NCBI RefSeq assembly: GCF_029892565.1
Contig: NZ_JARXVH010000002.1
Span: 412,501 to 476,500 of the forward strand
Source: Streptomyces pseudovenezuelae
GTDB taxonomy: Bacteria; Actinomycetota; Actinomycetes; Streptomycetales; Streptomycetaceae
Length of the DNA stretch: 64,000 nt
Reading direction: 5' to 3'
Shown here: positions 1 through 8,821 of the stretch, in pieces
Numbering within the stretch: position 1 is the stretch's first letter
Layout of the letters: every line of letters starts with the position of its first letter
Notes under the pieces: model-generated
Database searches by the model: none
What the model was told of the DNA's origin: nothing
The model's input: only the letters and a program-made list of their open reading frames with translations
Translations under genes and position numbers: made by a program

Positions 1-66
1 GGTGGATGTCGTGTCCGAGGGCCGGTGGCGATTCCATCCTTGAGGTGACGTGATGTGGGCGAGCGT

Positions 67-1059
67 TCAGCCTCCGCTGCCGGGCTGACGGCTCGCCGCC
101 GTCTCGACGACGACCGCGCACCACGCGAGGTCCGCGGCATCGCCGTCCGCCTCGGTCACCGCGTCGAGCCAGCGCTGCCAGAGGTCCGCCTTGCTCCAGG
201 CCGTGAAGCGCCGGTGCGCGGTGGAGTGCGAGATCCCGAACTGGGCGGGGAGCTGCTGCCAGCCGCAGCCGGAGGTGAGGACGTAGACGACGGCGGCGAA
301 GGCCGCGCGTTGGTTCGCGGAGCCGGCGGGGAGGAGGGGTTCGACGGTGGCCCACAGCGCGTCCGGTACGAGACGCCGGGCCAGGGCCGGGTTCAGCGTG
401 GCGGAGAGGCGGCCGTGCATCTCCTCGTCGGCGGCGGGCGTCGCGGCCTTCGGTTCGACGGCCGCCGTGTCGTCCTGCTCCTCCGGCCCCTGGGAGCGGA
501 ACTTCTGCCACTGCGTCAGCAGGTCGTGGTGGCTGTTGCGGACCCACTGCATGTAGTCGCGCATGTTGGTGAGACGGCGGCGAGGCGCCTGCTCCTCGGG
601 CCCGAGCAGTGAGATGGCCTGTGTGGCGAGTTGCTCCTGCCGGTCCAGATGTCGGCGTTCACCGGCCAGGAAGCTGCCCCACACGTCGTCGTCGACGCGG
701 AAGTAGTGGCTGCGCTCGCCCGGTACGGCGTGCCGCCTGATGAACCCCGCCTCGACCAGGCGGCGCGTCGACAGCGAGACGGAACCCGCACTGACCTGCA
801 GGGCGCGGGCCAGCTCCGCCGAGGAGACGTACGGGACGTCCGTGATGAGCAGGTAGGCGATGACGCGGCCGTCCATCCGGCTGCTGCCGGCCCCCTCCCA
901 GACCAGCCCGATCTCCTCCACGAACGACTCCCGGCTCCACCCGCCCGCACTCCCGCGAGGCTCGGCGGCGCCGACCGTGCCGTGCGTACCGTCGTGTGTG
1001 TCGCGCGCGGTGCTGGCTGGAGTGTCGCCGGCCATTGATTCCTCCGTGTAAACATTCAT
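67..1059 (-). CDS. GbsR/MarR-like regulator fused to an IS5-type transposase N-terminal domain
   Basis: 330 aa from ATG at 1059. Residues about 40-190 look like a GbsR/MarR-type winged helix: a wing with SSAELARALQVSAGSVS and LVEAGFIRRHAVPGERSHYF, then a helical dimerisation segment. Residues about 230-305 match the DUF4096-like N-terminal domain of IS5-family transposases (VPDALWATVEPLLP, then SGCGWQQLPAQFGISHSTAHRRF). The DDE catalytic part is absent, so this half is probably only an extra DNA-binding helix-turn-helix. The gene is divergent from the peptide-transporter operon across about 150 bp and is its likely regulator (inference). Alternative: an insertion remnant joined to the 3' end of a normal regulator. 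Confidence 0.82.
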   Translation of the reverse strand: MNVYTEESMAGDTPASTARDTHDGTHGTVGAAEPRGSAGGWSRESFVEEIGLVWEGAGSSRMDGRVIAYLLITDVPYVSSAELARALQVSAGSVSLSTRRLVEAGFIRRHAVPGERSHYFRVDDDVWGSFLAGERRHLDRQEQLATQAISLLGPEEQAPRRRLTNMRDYMQWVRNSHHDLLTQWQKFRSQGPEEQDDTAAVEPKAATPAADEEMHGRLSATLNPALARRLVPDALWATVEPLLPAGSANQRAAFAAVVYVLTSGCGWQQLPAQFGISHSTAHRRFTAWSKADLWQRWLDAVTEADGDAADLAWCAVVVETAASRQPGSGG

Positions 1060-1087
1060 CTCATGCTAAAAGTTTCGTAGCTTTGCA

Positions 1088-1117
1088 TTGACATGACATC
1101 TCACCGACGACCAGTAT
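1088..1117 (+). promoter_or_regulatory. candidate promoter of the peptide-transporter operon
   Basis: TTGACA at 1088-1093 and CAGTAT at 1112-1117, separated by 18 bp, lie in the divergent gap between the regulator and the lipoprotein gene. The -35 is perfect for a housekeeping sigma factor; the -10 is weaker. Untested. Confidence 0.35.
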
Positions 1118-1207
1118 CCCGGTACGCGCCCCCGGTGAGCACCTGACCGCCCAGCCCCCTCCAACAGGGCCGGACGGTGGCGCGACCTGCTCTCCCATGG
1201 AGTCGTC

Positions 1208-2803
1208 TTGCCCAGATCACCCATGTTCACGGCGTCGGCGAGCCTATCGCTGGCCCTCGTACTCGCCCTCGCGGGCTGCTCCGGCGGCACCCAGGGCGGC
1301 AGCGGCTCGGCCAAGGACGGCGGATTCTCGGTCGCCGTCGGCGAGCCCGACCATCTCACCCCGGGCCGCAGCACCGTCGGCTGGGACCAACTGCGCGTCC
1401 TCTTCGCTCCCCTGGTCAAGGTCGATCAGCAGGGCAAGGTCAGCTATGTCCAGGCGCGGTCGGTGACCTCTGCCGACGCCAAGCACTGGACGATCAAGCT
1501 CCGTTCGGGCTGGACGTTCCACAACGGCGAAGCGGTGACCGCCCAGAGCTACGCCGACGCCTGGAACGCGACCGCCTACGGCCCCAACGGCTGGGCCGCC
1601 AACGGCCAGCTCGCCGGCATCGAGGGCTACGCCGCGCTCAACCCGGCCAAGGGCACCCCGAAGACCAAGACCCTCTCCGGCGTGCAGGTCGTCGACGCCA
1701 CGACCCTGAAGGTCACCCTCACCAGCCCGGACAGCCAGTTCCCGCTCCAACTCACCCCGAACCAGACCGGTTTCTACCCGATGCCGAAGGCCGCCTTCAC
1801 AAACCCCGCGGCCTACGACAAGAAGCCGATCGGCAACGGCCCCTTCAAGATGACCTCCGCCTGGACGGCCGACAAGGGCACGACCGTCTCCGACTACGCG
1901 GCGTACAAGGGCACCAAGCCGAAGTCCTCCGCCATCACCTTCAAGAGCTACACCGACCTCAACACCGCCTACACCGACGCGCTCGCGGGCAACACCGACG
2001 TCATCGGCGTGCCGGTCAGCAAGTACGGCCAGGTCAAGGCCGACTTCGGGGACCGGGTGTTCACCTACGAGGCTCCGTCACTGGAGTTCATGGGCCTGCC
2101 CCTGTTCGACAAGCGGTTCCAGGACGTGCGGCTGCGCAAGGCGCTGTCCATGGCGATCGACCGCTCCGCCGTCAACAAGGCGATCTACGGCGGCCTTTAC
2201 ACCCCGGCCACCTCACTCACCCCGCCCTCGGAGGTGGGCGCGGAGACCGACCTCTGTGACGCCTGTACGTACGACCCGACCGAGGCGAAGAAGCTGCTCG
2301 CCGAGGCGGGTGGCTGGTCCGGCGAGCTGACGATCACCTATCCCGGAGGACTTGGCCTCGACGAGCTGTACAAGGCGGTCGCCAACCAGATCAGGCAGAA
2401 CCTGGGCATCGACAAGGTCACGGCCCAACCCACCGCCGACTGGGCGGAGTTCAGCGAGAAGGTGATCGGCAAGAAGGTCACCGGGCTGTCGCACGCCCAC
2501 TGGGGCGCCCTGTACCCGAGCATGCAGAACACCCTGCGCGGCATCTTCACCAAGGCGGGCGGCTGTGTGTGCAGCAACTACAGCGCCGCCGCCGTCGACA
2601 CCCTGCTCCGCCAGGCCGACAGCGAGACCGACGCCGCCGCGGCCCAACGCCTCTACAACGACGTCCAGAAGCGAATCCTCCAGGACTTCCCGGTGATCCC
2701 GCTCTTCTACGGCAGCTACATCTACGCCGCCACCGACCGGGTGAGCGGGGTGACCGTGGGCCCGGCCGACGTCGAACTGACCCAGATAGCAGCCGCCGGC
2801 TGA
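1208..2803 (+). CDS. ABC transporter substrate-binding lipoprotein (family 5, peptide/nickel type)
   Basis: 531 aa from TTG 1208; ATG 1223 is an alternative start. A short hydrophobic signal ends in a lipobox LALAGC (Cys24), so the mature protein should be lipid-anchored outside the membrane. The rest has the SBP_bac_5 pattern: a WTFHNGE-type motif, MAIDRSAVNKAIYGG and a C-terminal PLFYGSYIYAA. Family members deliver oligopeptides or related solutes to DppBC-type permeases. It opens an operon that also encodes a carboxypeptidase, two permeases and two ATPases, so peptide uptake is the best guess; the exact substrate cannot be read from sequence. Confidence 0.93.
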   Translation: MPRSPMFTASASLSLALVLALAGCSGGTQGGSGSAKDGGFSVAVGEPDHLTPGRSTVGWDQLRVLFAPLVKVDQQGKVSYVQARSVTSADAKHWTIKLRSGWTFHNGEAVTAQSYADAWNATAYGPNGWAANGQLAGIEGYAALNPAKGTPKTKTLSGVQVVDATTLKVTLTSPDSQFPLQLTPNQTGFYPMPKAAFTNPAAYDKKPIGNGPFKMTSAWTADKGTTVSDYAAYKGTKPKSSAITFKSYTDLNTAYTDALAGNTDVIGVPVSKYGQVKADFGDRVFTYEAPSLEFMGLPLFDKRFQDVRLRKALSMAIDRSAVNKAIYGGLYTPATSLTPPSEVGAETDLCDACTYDPTEAKKLLAEAGGWSGELTITYPGGLGLDELYKAVANQIRQNLGIDKVTAQPTADWAEFSEKVIGKKVTGLSHAHWGALYPSMQNTLRGIFTKAGGCVCSNYSAAAVDTLLRQADSETDAAAAQRLYNDVQKRILQDFPVIPLFYGSYIYAATDRVSGVTVGPADVELTQIAAAG

Positions 2804-2866
2804 CAGCCCTCTCGCACCCGCATGCCCGTACCCCTCAGTCCACGCACCCCGGAGACCCGCACCCGT

Positions 2867-4306
2867 ATGACAGCCGCGACGTCCGAGCAGCCCGCCTTCT
2901 CCACCCCGGTCGAACCAGCCACCTGGGTGCAGCACGCGGGGACCGTTCCCGAGACCCACGCCTATCCCGCGGTGGATGAACTCCTGTCCCTCTTCAGGGA
3001 GTTGGCCGATGCCCACCCCGGCCTCGTGACCGAGCGCCGGATCGGCACCTCCACCCTCGGTGAACCCCTGTACTCCTTCACCGTGAGCGACGGCCTCGCC
3101 GCCGAGGACGAGGGGGGATACGTCGTCGTCGGCGGGGTGCACCCCAACGAGCCAGTCGGCGCGGTCACCACCCTGCACCTCGCCACCGCACTGTGCGAGG
3201 ACCCGGAACTACGGGCGCACTTCGCCGGAGCGTGGCACATCGTGCCCTGCATCGACCCGGACGGAGCCCGGCTCAACGAGGGCTGGTTCGCCACCCCCAC
3301 CGACAAGCAGAACTACGGACGCTACTTCTACCGCCCGGCCGGCGACCAACAGGTCGAGTGGACCTTCCCGTTCGCCTACAAGAAGGCATGGTTCGACCGC
3401 GTCCTGCCCGAAACCCTCGCGCTGATGCGGCTGTTGGACGCCACCCGCCCACGCTTCCTGACCACCCTGCACAACTGCGAGGCGGGCGGCGTCTATTACT
3501 ACATGAACCGCCCGGCCCCCGAGCTGTACGGCGTCCTGGCCGACATCCCCGCCTCGCTCGGCATCCCGCTGGCGACCGGAGAGCCGGAAGCGGCCCACGT
3601 CCCGCTGTACGCCCCGGCCGTCTACGGCTGCATCGACATGAAGGACGCCTACGACTACCTCGAAGGGCTCGGCGTAGACGCCGCCACCAGGATCTCGGGC
3701 TCGTCGAGCGCCGCGTACACCGAGCGCTATGGCACGTTCTACTTCGTCACCGAGGTCCCGCACTGGAGCCACCCGGACGCGGACGACGACACACCCACCG
3801 AGGAGCGGTACGCCGACGTGGTCCGGCGCCGGGCACGGGCCCTGGCCGAGACCGGGTCGTTCCTCGGGGGCATCCTCGACGCGGCGAACCCGCACCTGAA
3901 CATCCCGTCCCCCTTCCTGCGCGCGGTCCGCGACTTCGTCCCGTCGCTCGCCGAACTGGCCACGATGGAGTCGACCCGTGCCGACGACCTGCCCGACCGG
4001 CCGGCCACGGTCTCCGAGCGCTACGACTGCGCCGCCAGCGTGCACAGCTTCCGCATCCGCTTCGGCGGCATGCTGCTGCGCGCCCTGCACGCCGAGGTGG
4101 TCGCCGGCACGGCCACCCCCGAAGTACGCCGCCGCCACCGGGAGTTGCTGAAGACCTACGAGACATGGGAGCGCGCGGCCGACCCCGCCACCGGCGACCC
4201 CATCCCGATCTCCACCCTGGCCGGCATCCAGTACGCCGCCCTGCTGGCCGCCGCCGACCACGCCCGAGCCGGCGGCTCTGAGCAGAGCACCGGGGACCCT
4301 GGATGA
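2867..4306 (+). CDS. M14-family zinc carboxypeptidase
   Basis: About 479 aa from ATG 2867, which has GGAG upstream; an upstream ATG at 2822 lacks a ribosome-binding site. Zinc-ligand motifs of M14 peptidases are visible: GGVHPNEPVG (HxxE) and a later His in TTLHNCEAGG. A Glu in FVTEVPHWSHP may be the catalytic residue. No signal peptide is seen, so a cytoplasmic role trimming imported peptides is likely. It ends in an ATGA overlap with the next permease gene, showing translational coupling to the transporter. Confidence 0.88.
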   Translation: MTAATSEQPAFSTPVEPATWVQHAGTVPETHAYPAVDELLSLFRELADAHPGLVTERRIGTSTLGEPLYSFTVSDGLAAEDEGGYVVVGGVHPNEPVGAVTTLHLATALCEDPELRAHFAGAWHIVPCIDPDGARLNEGWFATPTDKQNYGRYFYRPAGDQQVEWTFPFAYKKAWFDRVLPETLALMRLLDATRPRFLTTLHNCEAGGVYYYMNRPAPELYGVLADIPASLGIPLATGEPEAAHVPLYAPAVYGCIDMKDAYDYLEGLGVDAATRISGSSSAAYTERYGTFYFVTEVPHWSHPDADDDTPTEERYADVVRRRARALAETGSFLGGILDAANPHLNIPSPFLRAVRDFVPSLAELATMESTRADDLPDRPATVSERYDCAASVHSFRIRFGGMLLRALHAEVVAGTATPEVRRRHRELLKTYETWERAADPATGDPIPISTLAGIQYAALLAAADHARAGGSEQSTGDPG

Positions 4307-5226
4307 GATACCTGATACGCCGTCTCCTGGAGGCTCTGGTCGTCTTCTTCGGTATCAGCCTGGTCATCTACGCGATGACATACGTGCTGCCCGGAGACCC
4401 CGTGGCCGCACTCGCCGGCGACCGACCCCTGGCGCCCAGCGTGGTGCGGGCGCTGCGCGAACAGCACCACCTGGACGAGCCGTTGCTGTCCCAGTACGGC
4501 CACTACCTGGCCGGGCTGCTGCACGGCGACCTCGGCACCGACTTCAACGGGCGTTCCGTGGCTGAGCAGATGGCCGATCGCTGGCCGGTCACCCTGAAGC
4601 TGGCTCTCACCGCCTGGGGGATCGAGGCCGTCGTCGGCATCGGGCTCGGAGTTCTCGCGGGGCTGCGCCGAGGCACCTGGACGGACCGCACGGTCCTCGC
4701 CTTCACCATCGGGGCCACCTCGGTGCCGGTGTTCGTGCTGGCGTACACCGCCCAGGTCGTTCTCGGCGTGAAGCTGGGGCTGTTCCCGGTCGCCGGGAAC
4801 GCAGACGGCTGGCCGACCAGCTATCTGCTGCCGGCACTGTGCGTCGCGGCCTTCGGGCTCGCGTCGGTCTCCCGGCTGGTCAGGGCCGAGGTGATCGAGA
4901 ACCTGCGGGCCGACTACGCCCGTACCGCCGTGGCCAAGGGACTCAGCCAACGCCGGGTGGTCGGGATCCACGTACTGCGCAACTCCCTCGTCCCGGCGGT
5001 CACCTACCTCGCCATCGACCTCGGCTACCTGCTCGGCGGCACCGTGATCATCGAGGGCGTCTTCAACCTCCCCGGTATCGGCCAACTGCTCTTCCAGGCC
5101 ATCCGCGCCCACGCCGGGCCGACGGTGGTGGGGGTGTCGACCGCCCTGATCCTGATCTTCCTGGCCGCGAGCGTCCTGGTCGACCTCCTCAACAGCCTCC
5201 TGGACCCGAGGATCCGCCATGACTGA
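4303..5226 (+). CDS. peptide ABC transporter permease (DppB-like)
   Basis: 307 aa, about six membrane segments. The N-terminus MRYLIRRLLEALVVFFGISL and the motif EVIENLRADYARTAVAKGLS (EAA loop) are typical of the DppB/OppB family of binding-protein-dependent permeases. It overlaps the carboxypeptidase stop (ATGA) and the next permease start. It forms the heterodimeric channel with the following DppC-like protein. Confidence 0.94.
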   Translation: MRYLIRRLLEALVVFFGISLVIYAMTYVLPGDPVAALAGDRPLAPSVVRALREQHHLDEPLLSQYGHYLAGLLHGDLGTDFNGRSVAEQMADRWPVTLKLALTAWGIEAVVGIGLGVLAGLRRGTWTDRTVLAFTIGATSVPVFVLAYTAQVVLGVKLGLFPVAGNADGWPTSYLLPALCVAAFGLASVSRLVRAEVIENLRADYARTAVAKGLSQRRVVGIHVLRNSLVPAVTYLAIDLGYLLGGTVIIEGVFNLPGIGQLLFQAIRAHAGPTVVGVSTALILIFLAASVLVDLLNSLLDPRIRHD

Positions 5227-6136
5227 CACCGCGATCGCGCCGCCGGACGGCACCGCACCCGCCTCCACCTCGGGACCGGCCCTCGATGCCGCGTCGGGCG
5301 CGAGATGGCGCACACTTCGCCGCAGGCCCCTCTTCCTCCTCACCGGCGGTTGTGTCCTGCTGCTGCTCCTGGTCGCCGCCGCGCCGGGGCTCTTCGCGGG
5401 CTGGTTCGGCCACGGGAACCCGACCGTCTGCGACCTCGGACACAGCGCCGAGGGACCGGCCCCGGGCCACCCCTTCGGATACGACGTCCAGGGCTGCGAC
5501 CTGTACGCCAACGTCATCCACGGAGCCGGTGCCTCGCTCGGCGTCGGCCTGCTCGCCACCGGTTGCGGCCTGGCCGTCGCGCTGGTCCTGGGCTGTCTGG
5601 CCGGGATGGCCGGACGCGTGGTGGACAGTGTGATCGCCCGGATCACCGACGTCTTCCTCGGCTTCCCGTTCCTGCTCGGCGCGATCGTCGTCCTCAACAG
5701 CGTCACCACCCGTGACGTGCCGACCGTGGCCGGCGTCCTGGCACTGTTCGGATGGCCCACCATGACCCGGGTGGTGCGGGCGTCGGTCCGCTCGGTGCGT
5801 GAGGCCGACTACGTGGTGATGTCCCGCAGTCTCGGCGCGAGTCAGTGGCACATCGTCGTGCGGCACGTTCTGCCCAACGCCCTCACGCCGGTTCTCGTCC
5901 TCGCCTCCATCACCGTCGGCGGTGTGATCGTCGCCGAGTCCGCGCTGACCTTCCTCGGGGTCGGGCTGCAACCCCCGTCCATTTCCTGGGGACTTCAGCT
6001 GGCCGGGGCCCAGAACTCCTTCCAGACCCACCCGCACCTGCTGATCTTCCCCGGGCTGTTCCTGTGTTTCACCGTCTTCGTCCTCATCACCTTCGGCGAC
6101 ATCGTCCGCGACGCCCTGGATCCGAGAGGCCGGTGA
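5219..6136 (+). CDS. peptide ABC transporter permease (DppC-like)
   Basis: 305 aa starting at ATG 5219 and overlapping the upstream permease by 8 nt. It has an N-terminal anchor helix, an extracytoplasmic loop with two Cys residues, and the conserved EAA region (SVREADYVVMSRSLGASQ) followed by FLGVGLQPPSISWG, typical of OppC/DppC. It ends in GTGA, shared with the start of the ATPase gene. Confidence 0.94.
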   Translation: MTDTAIAPPDGTAPASTSGPALDAASGARWRTLRRRPLFLLTGGCVLLLLLVAAAPGLFAGWFGHGNPTVCDLGHSAEGPAPGHPFGYDVQGCDLYANVIHGAGASLGVGLLATGCGLAVALVLGCLAGMAGRVVDSVIARITDVFLGFPFLLGAIVVLNSVTTRDVPTVAGVLALFGWPTMTRVVRASVRSVREADYVVMSRSLGASQWHIVVRHVLPNALTPVLVLASITVGGVIVAESALTFLGVGLQPPSISWGLQLAGAQNSFQTHPHLLIFPGLFLCFTVFVLITFGDIVRDALDPRGR

Positions 6137-7179
6137 CCGTCATGCACGCGAACACCCCGGATCCGGCAGAGCAGTTGGATCCCGTACCGCTCCTGGACGT
6201 CAAGGACCTGACCGTCGACCTGCTGTCCCGGGGCGGCGACGGGGGGTCCGTCCACCGCGTCGTCCACGGCGTCTCGTTCACCCTCCACAAGGAGGAGACC
6301 GTCGCGCTCATCGGCGAGTCCGGGTCCGGCAAGAGCATCTCTGCGATGGCCGTCATGGGACTGCTCCCGGCGACCACCGCCCGCGTCGGCGGCAGCGCCC
6401 GCCACCAGGGCACGGACCTGCTGACGCTGCCCCCCGACCAACTCCGTGCCCGGCGCGGAAAGCGCATCGCGATGATCTTCCAGGACGCCCTGTCCGCCCT
6501 CAACCCCACCTTCTCCGTGGGCTTCCAGATCGCCGAGACCATCCGGGCCCACGAGAAGGTCGGCCGCCGCGAGGCACGCGCCCGGGCCGTCGACCTGATG
6601 GCCCGGGTCCGCATCCCCGACCCGGCCAGCCGCTACCGCGACTACCCGCACCAGTTCTCCGGCGGCATGCGCCAACGCATCATGATCGCCATGGCGGTGG
6701 CGCTCCGCCCCGACGTCCTCATCGCCGACGAACCCACCACCGCCCTGGACGTCACCGTGCAGGCGCAGATCATGGAACTCCTCGCCGAACTCCGCGAGGA
6801 GACCGGCTCCGCCCTGCTCCTCATCACCCACGACCTGGGACTCGCCGCGGGCACCGCCGACCGGATCGCCATCATGTACGCCGGACGCATTCTGGAGCAG
6901 GCACCGTTCGAGGAGCTGTACGACCGGCCCGCGCACCCCTACACCCGAGGGCTGCTGGCCGCCGTACCCCGACTCGACGGCGACCTCGACGACCTCACCC
7001 CCATCCCGGGCAGCCCGCCCGGCCCCGGCGCGTTGCCCTCCGGTTGCCCCTTCCACCCCCGCTGCACGGACTCCCGCGACCGCTGCGCGACACAGCCGCC
7101 CATGCTGCTGCCGGTCCTTCCCAACCCGCCCGCACGGCTCGTCGCCTGCCACTATCCGCTGGAGGTCTCCGGTGCCTGA
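6133..7179 (+). CDS. peptide ABC transporter ATP-binding protein (DppD-like)
   Basis: 348 aa from GTG 6133, which overlaps the previous stop; ATG 6142 is an alternative. Walker A GESGSGKS, signature FSGGMRQR, Walker B VLIADEPT and the His switch ITHD are all intact. The C-terminal oligopeptide-transporter extension with FHPRC...C is present. It acts on the cytoplasmic face with the DppF-like subunit to power import. It overlaps the next ATPase by 8 nt. Confidence 0.95.
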   Translation: MTVMHANTPDPAEQLDPVPLLDVKDLTVDLLSRGGDGGSVHRVVHGVSFTLHKEETVALIGESGSGKSISAMAVMGLLPATTARVGGSARHQGTDLLTLPPDQLRARRGKRIAMIFQDALSALNPTFSVGFQIAETIRAHEKVGRREARARAVDLMARVRIPDPASRYRDYPHQFSGGMRQRIMIAMAVALRPDVLIADEPTTALDVTVQAQIMELLAELREETGSALLLITHDLGLAAGTADRIAIMYAGRILEQAPFEELYDRPAHPYTRGLLAAVPRLDGDLDDLTPIPGSPPGPGALPSGCPFHPRCTDSRDRCATQPPMLLPVLPNPPARLVACHYPLEVSGA

Positions 7180-8167
7180 TGACCCCCTGCTGCTCGAAGT
7201 CCGCGGCCTGGTCAAGCACTTCAAAGCCGGCGGCCTGCCGATGGGTGGCCGGCGCCGGGACCCCGTCAAGGCCGTCGACGGCGTCGACCTCACCCTGAGC
7301 CGGGGCTCGACCCTCGGCCTGGTGGGGGAGTCCGGATGCGGCAAGTCGACCCTCGCCCGGCTCCTGATGGCCCTGGACCGCCCGACCTCCGGCACCGTGC
7401 TGGTCGAGGGCCGGAACCTGCTCGCTCTGCCGTCGGCCGAACTGCGCCGCCGCAGGCGTGACATCCAACTGGTCATGCAGGACCCGTACACCTCGCTCGA
7501 CCCCCGGATGACGGCGCTGGAGATCGTCCGCGAACCGCTCGACATCCACCGCGACCTGATGCCGAAACGCGAACGGGCAACCCGCGCCCGCGAGTTGCTG
7601 GAGATGGTCGGACTCGACCCGGGGCACGCACACCGCCACCCCCACCAGTTCTCCGGCGGGCAACGCCAGCGCCTCGGCATCGCCCGGGCCCTCGCCCTCC
7701 GCCCGAAGATCCTGGTCTGCGACGAGCCGGTCTCGGCGCTCGACGTGTCCGTGCAGGCCCAGGTGATCAATCTCCTCAAGGAGTTGCAGCGGGAGTTCGG
7801 GCTGTCGTACGTCTTCATCGCGCACGACCTGGCGGTGGTGCGGCACGTCGCCGACGAGGTCGCCGTCATGTACCTGGGGCGGATCGTCGAACACGGCGAC
7901 CGCGACACCGTCTACTCCCGCCCCGCGCATCCCTATACGCGGGCGCTGCTCTCGGCCGTCCCCGATCCGGACCCGCACCGTCGGGGCGCCACCGGCCGCA
8001 TCGTGCTGCAGGGCGACCCGCCCAGCCCGTCCCGGCCGCCTGCGGGCTGCGCGTTCCACACGCGCTGCTGGAAGAGTCAGGAGATCTGCGCGGACCAACG
8101 GCCCTTGCCGAGCGAACCGTTGAGCGTCGGACGACGGCAGGTGTCCTGCCACTTCCCCGAGAACTGA
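7172..8167 (+). CDS. peptide ABC transporter ATP-binding protein (DppF-like)
   Basis: 331 aa from GTG 7172 with GGAGG 7 bp upstream. Walker A GESGCGKS, signature FSGGQRQR, Walker B ILVCDEPVSALD and switch IAHD are intact. The C-terminal extension CAFHTRC matches the second ATPase of peptide importers. With the preceding subunit it gives a complete two-permease, two-ATPase system. Confidence 0.95.
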   Translation: MPDDPLLLEVRGLVKHFKAGGLPMGGRRRDPVKAVDGVDLTLSRGSTLGLVGESGCGKSTLARLLMALDRPTSGTVLVEGRNLLALPSAELRRRRRDIQLVMQDPYTSLDPRMTALEIVREPLDIHRDLMPKRERATRARELLEMVGLDPGHAHRHPHQFSGGQRQRLGIARALALRPKILVCDEPVSALDVSVQAQVINLLKELQREFGLSYVFIAHDLAVVRHVADEVAVMYLGRIVEHGDRDTVYSRPAHPYTRALLSAVPDPDPHRRGATGRIVLQGDPPSPSRPPAGCAFHTRCWKSQEICADQRPLPSEPLSVGRRQVSCHFPEN

Positions 8168-8185
8168 CAGGACGGAACTCAGCAC

Positions 8186-8821
8186 ATGCTCCAGCAGGAG
8201 GTCTTCCGGGTCGACGACCCCGGGTGGATCCGTGATCTCGCGAGAGCCCATCCCTGGGCGACCCTGATCAGTCACACTCCCGACCGTGGCCTGATCGTCT
8301 CCCACCTGCCGGTCCTGGTGGACAACTCGCAGGAGTGCGAAGGGGATTCGGATCTCGTACTCCGCGGCCACCTCGCCCGCACCGACGCGGCGAAGCACGA
8401 ACTCGGCTCCCACGAGGTCGTGGTCATGCTCCAGGGGCCGCACGGCTACATCTCGCCGAGTTGGTACGGGGAGACACCCCATGTTCCCACCTGGAACTTC
8501 ACGGTCCTGCACGTCCACGGCCGCCCCGAACTCCTGGACCCGTCGGACACCTACGACGTGCTGTCCGCCACCGTCGATCACTTCGAGGACCGACTTCCTG
8601 AGCCCTGGCGGCTGGCCCGGGTGGAGAGCTATGCCCACCGGATCGCCGCCGCCGTCACCGGATTCCGGTTGCCCGCATCGAGGGTGACGGCGAAGGCGAA
8701 GCTCAGCCAGGACGAGCGCGAGGAGGTCGTCCTCCGTCTCGCCGAAGCCCTCGAATCCGGCGGCCCGTACGCCAGTCCCGAACTCGCCCGCGCCATGCGC
8801 GACATCCGGAGGAAGCCGTGA
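8186..8821 (+). CDS. PaiB-like FMN-binding split-barrel protein
   Basis: 211 aa from ATG 8186. The N-terminal WIRDLARAHPWATLISHTPD, VSHLPVLVD and a later HVPTWNFTVLHVHG are typical of the PaiB/FMN-binding negative transcriptional regulator family, which share the pyridoxamine-phosphate-oxidase split barrel. Bacillus PaiB represses sporulation and protease genes, but many homologues are probably flavin- or heme-binding proteins, so a regulator role is uncertain. It lies 18 bp after the transporter and ends in GTGA, shared with the amidohydrolase start. Confidence 0.85.
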   Translation: MLQQEVFRVDDPGWIRDLARAHPWATLISHTPDRGLIVSHLPVLVDNSQECEGDSDLVLRGHLARTDAAKHELGSHEVVVMLQGPHGYISPSWYGETPHVPTWNFTVLHVHGRPELLDPSDTYDVLSATVDHFEDRLPEPWRLARVESYAHRIAAAVTGFRLPASRVTAKAKLSQDEREEVVLRLAEALESGGPYASPELARAMRDIRRKP

